A stretch of DNA of 6,859 nt from positions 1 through 6,859 of the forward strand of contig CAZBNU010000220.1 in the NCBI GenBank assembly GCA_964493075.1, written 5' to 3'. Source of the stretch: SLFT01 sp964493075. Its GTDB lineage: Bacteria > Hydrogenedentota > Hydrogenedentia > Hydrogenedentales > CAITNO01. Positions within the stretch are counted from its first letter, which is position 1; the number at the start of each line of letters is the position of its first letter. The notes below the pieces were generated by a model. The model did not search any database and was not told the origin of the DNA. It worked only from the letters and a program-made list of their open reading frames with translations. Below, piece after piece: positions 5,716 to 6,859 of this stretch. The position numbers and the translations under genes were made by a program.

Positions 5716-6564
5716 ATGAATCCCATACAGATGCTTGTTATTGCAGCTTTGCTTGTTGGCGTGGTGGCTGGTAGTGCAGTTTCCGAGGATACGCCAGCGG
5801 TGCGCGTACTGTTGCTTACGAAATCTTCAGGCTTTCAGCACAGCGTTATCGTAAACGATGACAGCGGCACGAGCCATGTGGAACGCATAATGAAACCCAT
5901 TATTGAAGAAATGGGCGGCACGATTGTATGCACGAAGGACGCCAGTCTGGTGAATGCGGAATCGCTTGCGAACTACGATGTGGTTGTGTTCTATACTTCT
6001 GGCGTACTCACGGAGGTAGGCGAAGACGGCAACCCCGCCATGACGGAACAGGGACTCGAAGATTTGTTTGCCTGGATACGGAACGGTGGCGGTTTCATCG
6101 GCTTCCATTCTGCAACCGATTCCTTCCGTGGCGACGGCAAGACGCCCACGCCGTATATTGAGATGATTGGCGGCGAGTTTGTATCGCATGGCCGGCAATT
6201 CAGAGGTACGATCAAGAAGGTCAGCACCGATCACCCTGCTGTTGCATCGCTGCCGGAATCCTGGAAGCTGGCCGACGAATGGTATCTCTTCCGTCTGCTG
6301 AATACCAAAACCATGCATGTTATTGCAATGCTTGAAATCGGCAAGGAACGGGACCGGCAGAAGATGTATAACATCCCGGATTATCCCATGATCTGGTGCA
6401 GCGCTTTTGGCGACGGTCGTGTGTTGTACAACGGCATGGGACATCGGGAAGATGTATGGGAGCATGACACCTTCAAGGCAATTGTGAAGGAGCATATCCT
6501 TTGGGCAAAAGGGGAAGGCGCGTTGAATGCAGAACCAAACTGTGAGGCTCTAGGCATAAAGTAA
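5716..6564 (+). CDS. Secreted ThuA-like domain protein
   Basis: Product of 282 residues. Residues 1-23 form a signal peptide with a hydrophobic core (LVIAALLVGVVAG) and a likely cleavage around AVS-ED at 23/24. The rest is one ThuA-like (trehalose utilisation) domain of the glutamine-amidotransferase-like fold. Seen: RVLLLTKSSGFQH (30-42), NYDVVVFYTSG (86-96), GGGFIGFHSATD (124-135), YIEMIGGEFVSHG (147-159), DHPA (172-175), DEWY (187-190), and FGDGRVLYNGMGH (231-243) followed by W248. The repeated histidines and DE pair are conserved in the family; there is no amidotransferase cysteine at the usual elbow. ThuA proteins are tied to trehalose and keto-sugar metabolism, and secreted versions are abundant in Planctomycetota and relatives. 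The exact reaction here is unknown. The terminator upstream and a gap of about 215 bases downstream suggest a single-gene unit. Confidence 0.93.
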   Translation: MNPIQMLVIAALLVGVVAGSAVSEDTPAVRVLLLTKSSGFQHSVIVNDDSGTSHVERIMKPIIEEMGGTIVCTKDASLVNAESLANYDVVVFYTSGVLTEVGEDGNPAMTEQGLEDLFAWIRNGGGFIGFHSATDSFRGDGKTPTPYIEMIGGEFVSHGRQFRGTIKKVSTDHPAVASLPESWKLADEWYLFRLLNTKTMHVIAMLEIGKERDRQKMYNIPDYPMIWCSAFGDGRVLYNGMGHREDVWEHDTFKAIVKEHILWAKGEGALNAEPNCEALGIK

Positions 6565-6612
6565 TTTGACTTCACGGCAGGTCACACAAGGTACGCCAAT
6601 AACAGCGAGTGC

Positions 6613-6698
6613 CTGTCATTCCCTCGAAAGCGGAATCCCGAATGCGGTTGATACGCTGTGAGTGCGATTGTGGATTCCCGCTTTCGCGGGAATGACAG
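6613..6698. repeat. REP-like pair of inverted palindromes
   Basis: CTGTCATTCCC... at 6613-6638 and its near-perfect reverse complement at 6672-6698 differ by one substitution and one missing base. They flank a 33-base spacer. The right copy contains a perfect palindrome, ATTCCCGC-TTTC-GCGGGAAT (6674-6693). The left copy is decayed to ATTCC/GGAAT arms. Units with the core CATTCCCGCGAAAGCGGGAAT are widespread dispersed palindromes in many bacterial genomes, often moved by Y1 REP-associated transposases. None is encoded here. It begins 48 bases after the ThuA-like stop, and the pair could fold into one long stem that protects the 3' end of that transcript. Confidence 0.75.
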
Positions 6699-6767
6699 TT
6701 GCTTCGAGTGTGCAATGATTTTGGCTTGCTATACTTGATAGACAATTATTATGTTTGATGCAAAACG

Positions 6768-6772
6768 AAGGA
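6768..6772 (+). promoter_or_regulatory. Ribosome binding site of the gene at the right edge
   Basis: AAGGA eight bases before the ATG at 6781. It favours that ATG over the in-frame ATG at 6751, which has no such site. Confidence 0.55.
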
Positions 6773-6780
6773 AACCCCGC

Positions 6781-6859
6781 ATGATGCGTATGATGTTATT
6801 GCTTTTTGTTGCTGCGGCAGCGTGTTGTACCGTTTACGGTGCTGATATTGAAATTGTGG
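6781..6859 (+). CDS. N-terminus of an exported protein, truncated by the window edge
   Basis: Only 26 codons are visible. They encode a typical signal peptide: MMRMM, then a hydrophobic core LLLFVAAAACC, then TVYGAD with a likely cleavage near YGA-D, and a mature start IEIV. The two cysteines do not make a canonical lipobox. An in-frame ATG at 6751 would add MFDAKRRKPR, but it lacks an RBS. A TATACT box at 6730-6735 could be a -10 element, with no good -35. Nothing can be said about the mature protein. Confidence 0.65.
   Translation, partial: MMRMMLLLFVAAAACCTVYGADIEIV

Overview
The window holds three complete protein genes and the start of a fourth. It reads like a piece of a chromosome of a free-living, polysaccharide-degrading bacterium of the Planctomycetota/Verrucomicrobiota/Lentisphaerota or Hydrogenedentota kind. 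The pointers are a very long multidomain GH2 hydrolase, a secreted ThuA-like protein, long structured intergenic regions, ordinary Shine-Dalgarno sites and moderate GC content. This assignment is inference from gene content, and no marker gene is present.

Layout. On the minus strand, 8-3289 encodes a 1093-residue glycoside hydrolase family 2 enzyme with both catalytic glutamates. A divergent intergenic region of about 500 bp follows (3290-3793). It holds a possible minus-strand promoter for the hydrolase. It also holds a terminator-like hairpin with no annotated gene feeding it, and a good -10 box framed by a perfect inverted repeat. Several palindromes and hairpins lie in what would be the leader of the next gene. 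On the plus strand, 3794-5608 encodes a membrane-anchored protein of unknown function, DUF3352-like in pattern, that appears to be an internal duplication. A clear intrinsic terminator (5621-5659) separates it from a secreted ThuA-like protein (5716-6564). A REP-like pair of inverted palindromes (6613-6698) follows. The last gene starts at 6781 with a signal peptide and runs off the window.

How the genes may work together. The hydrolase has no visible export signal, so it probably acts on imported oligosaccharides in the cytoplasm. The ThuA-like protein carries a signal peptide and probably acts in the periplasm or outside the cell. Both fit carbohydrate use, but they are divergently transcribed and separated by the unknown membrane protein, so a shared pathway is only an inference. 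The terminator argues that the plus-strand genes are at least partly separate transcription units.

The most interesting parts are the 3418-3793 regulatory region and the duplicated membrane protein. No RNA gene, CRISPR array, insertion sequence or phage gene was recognised.
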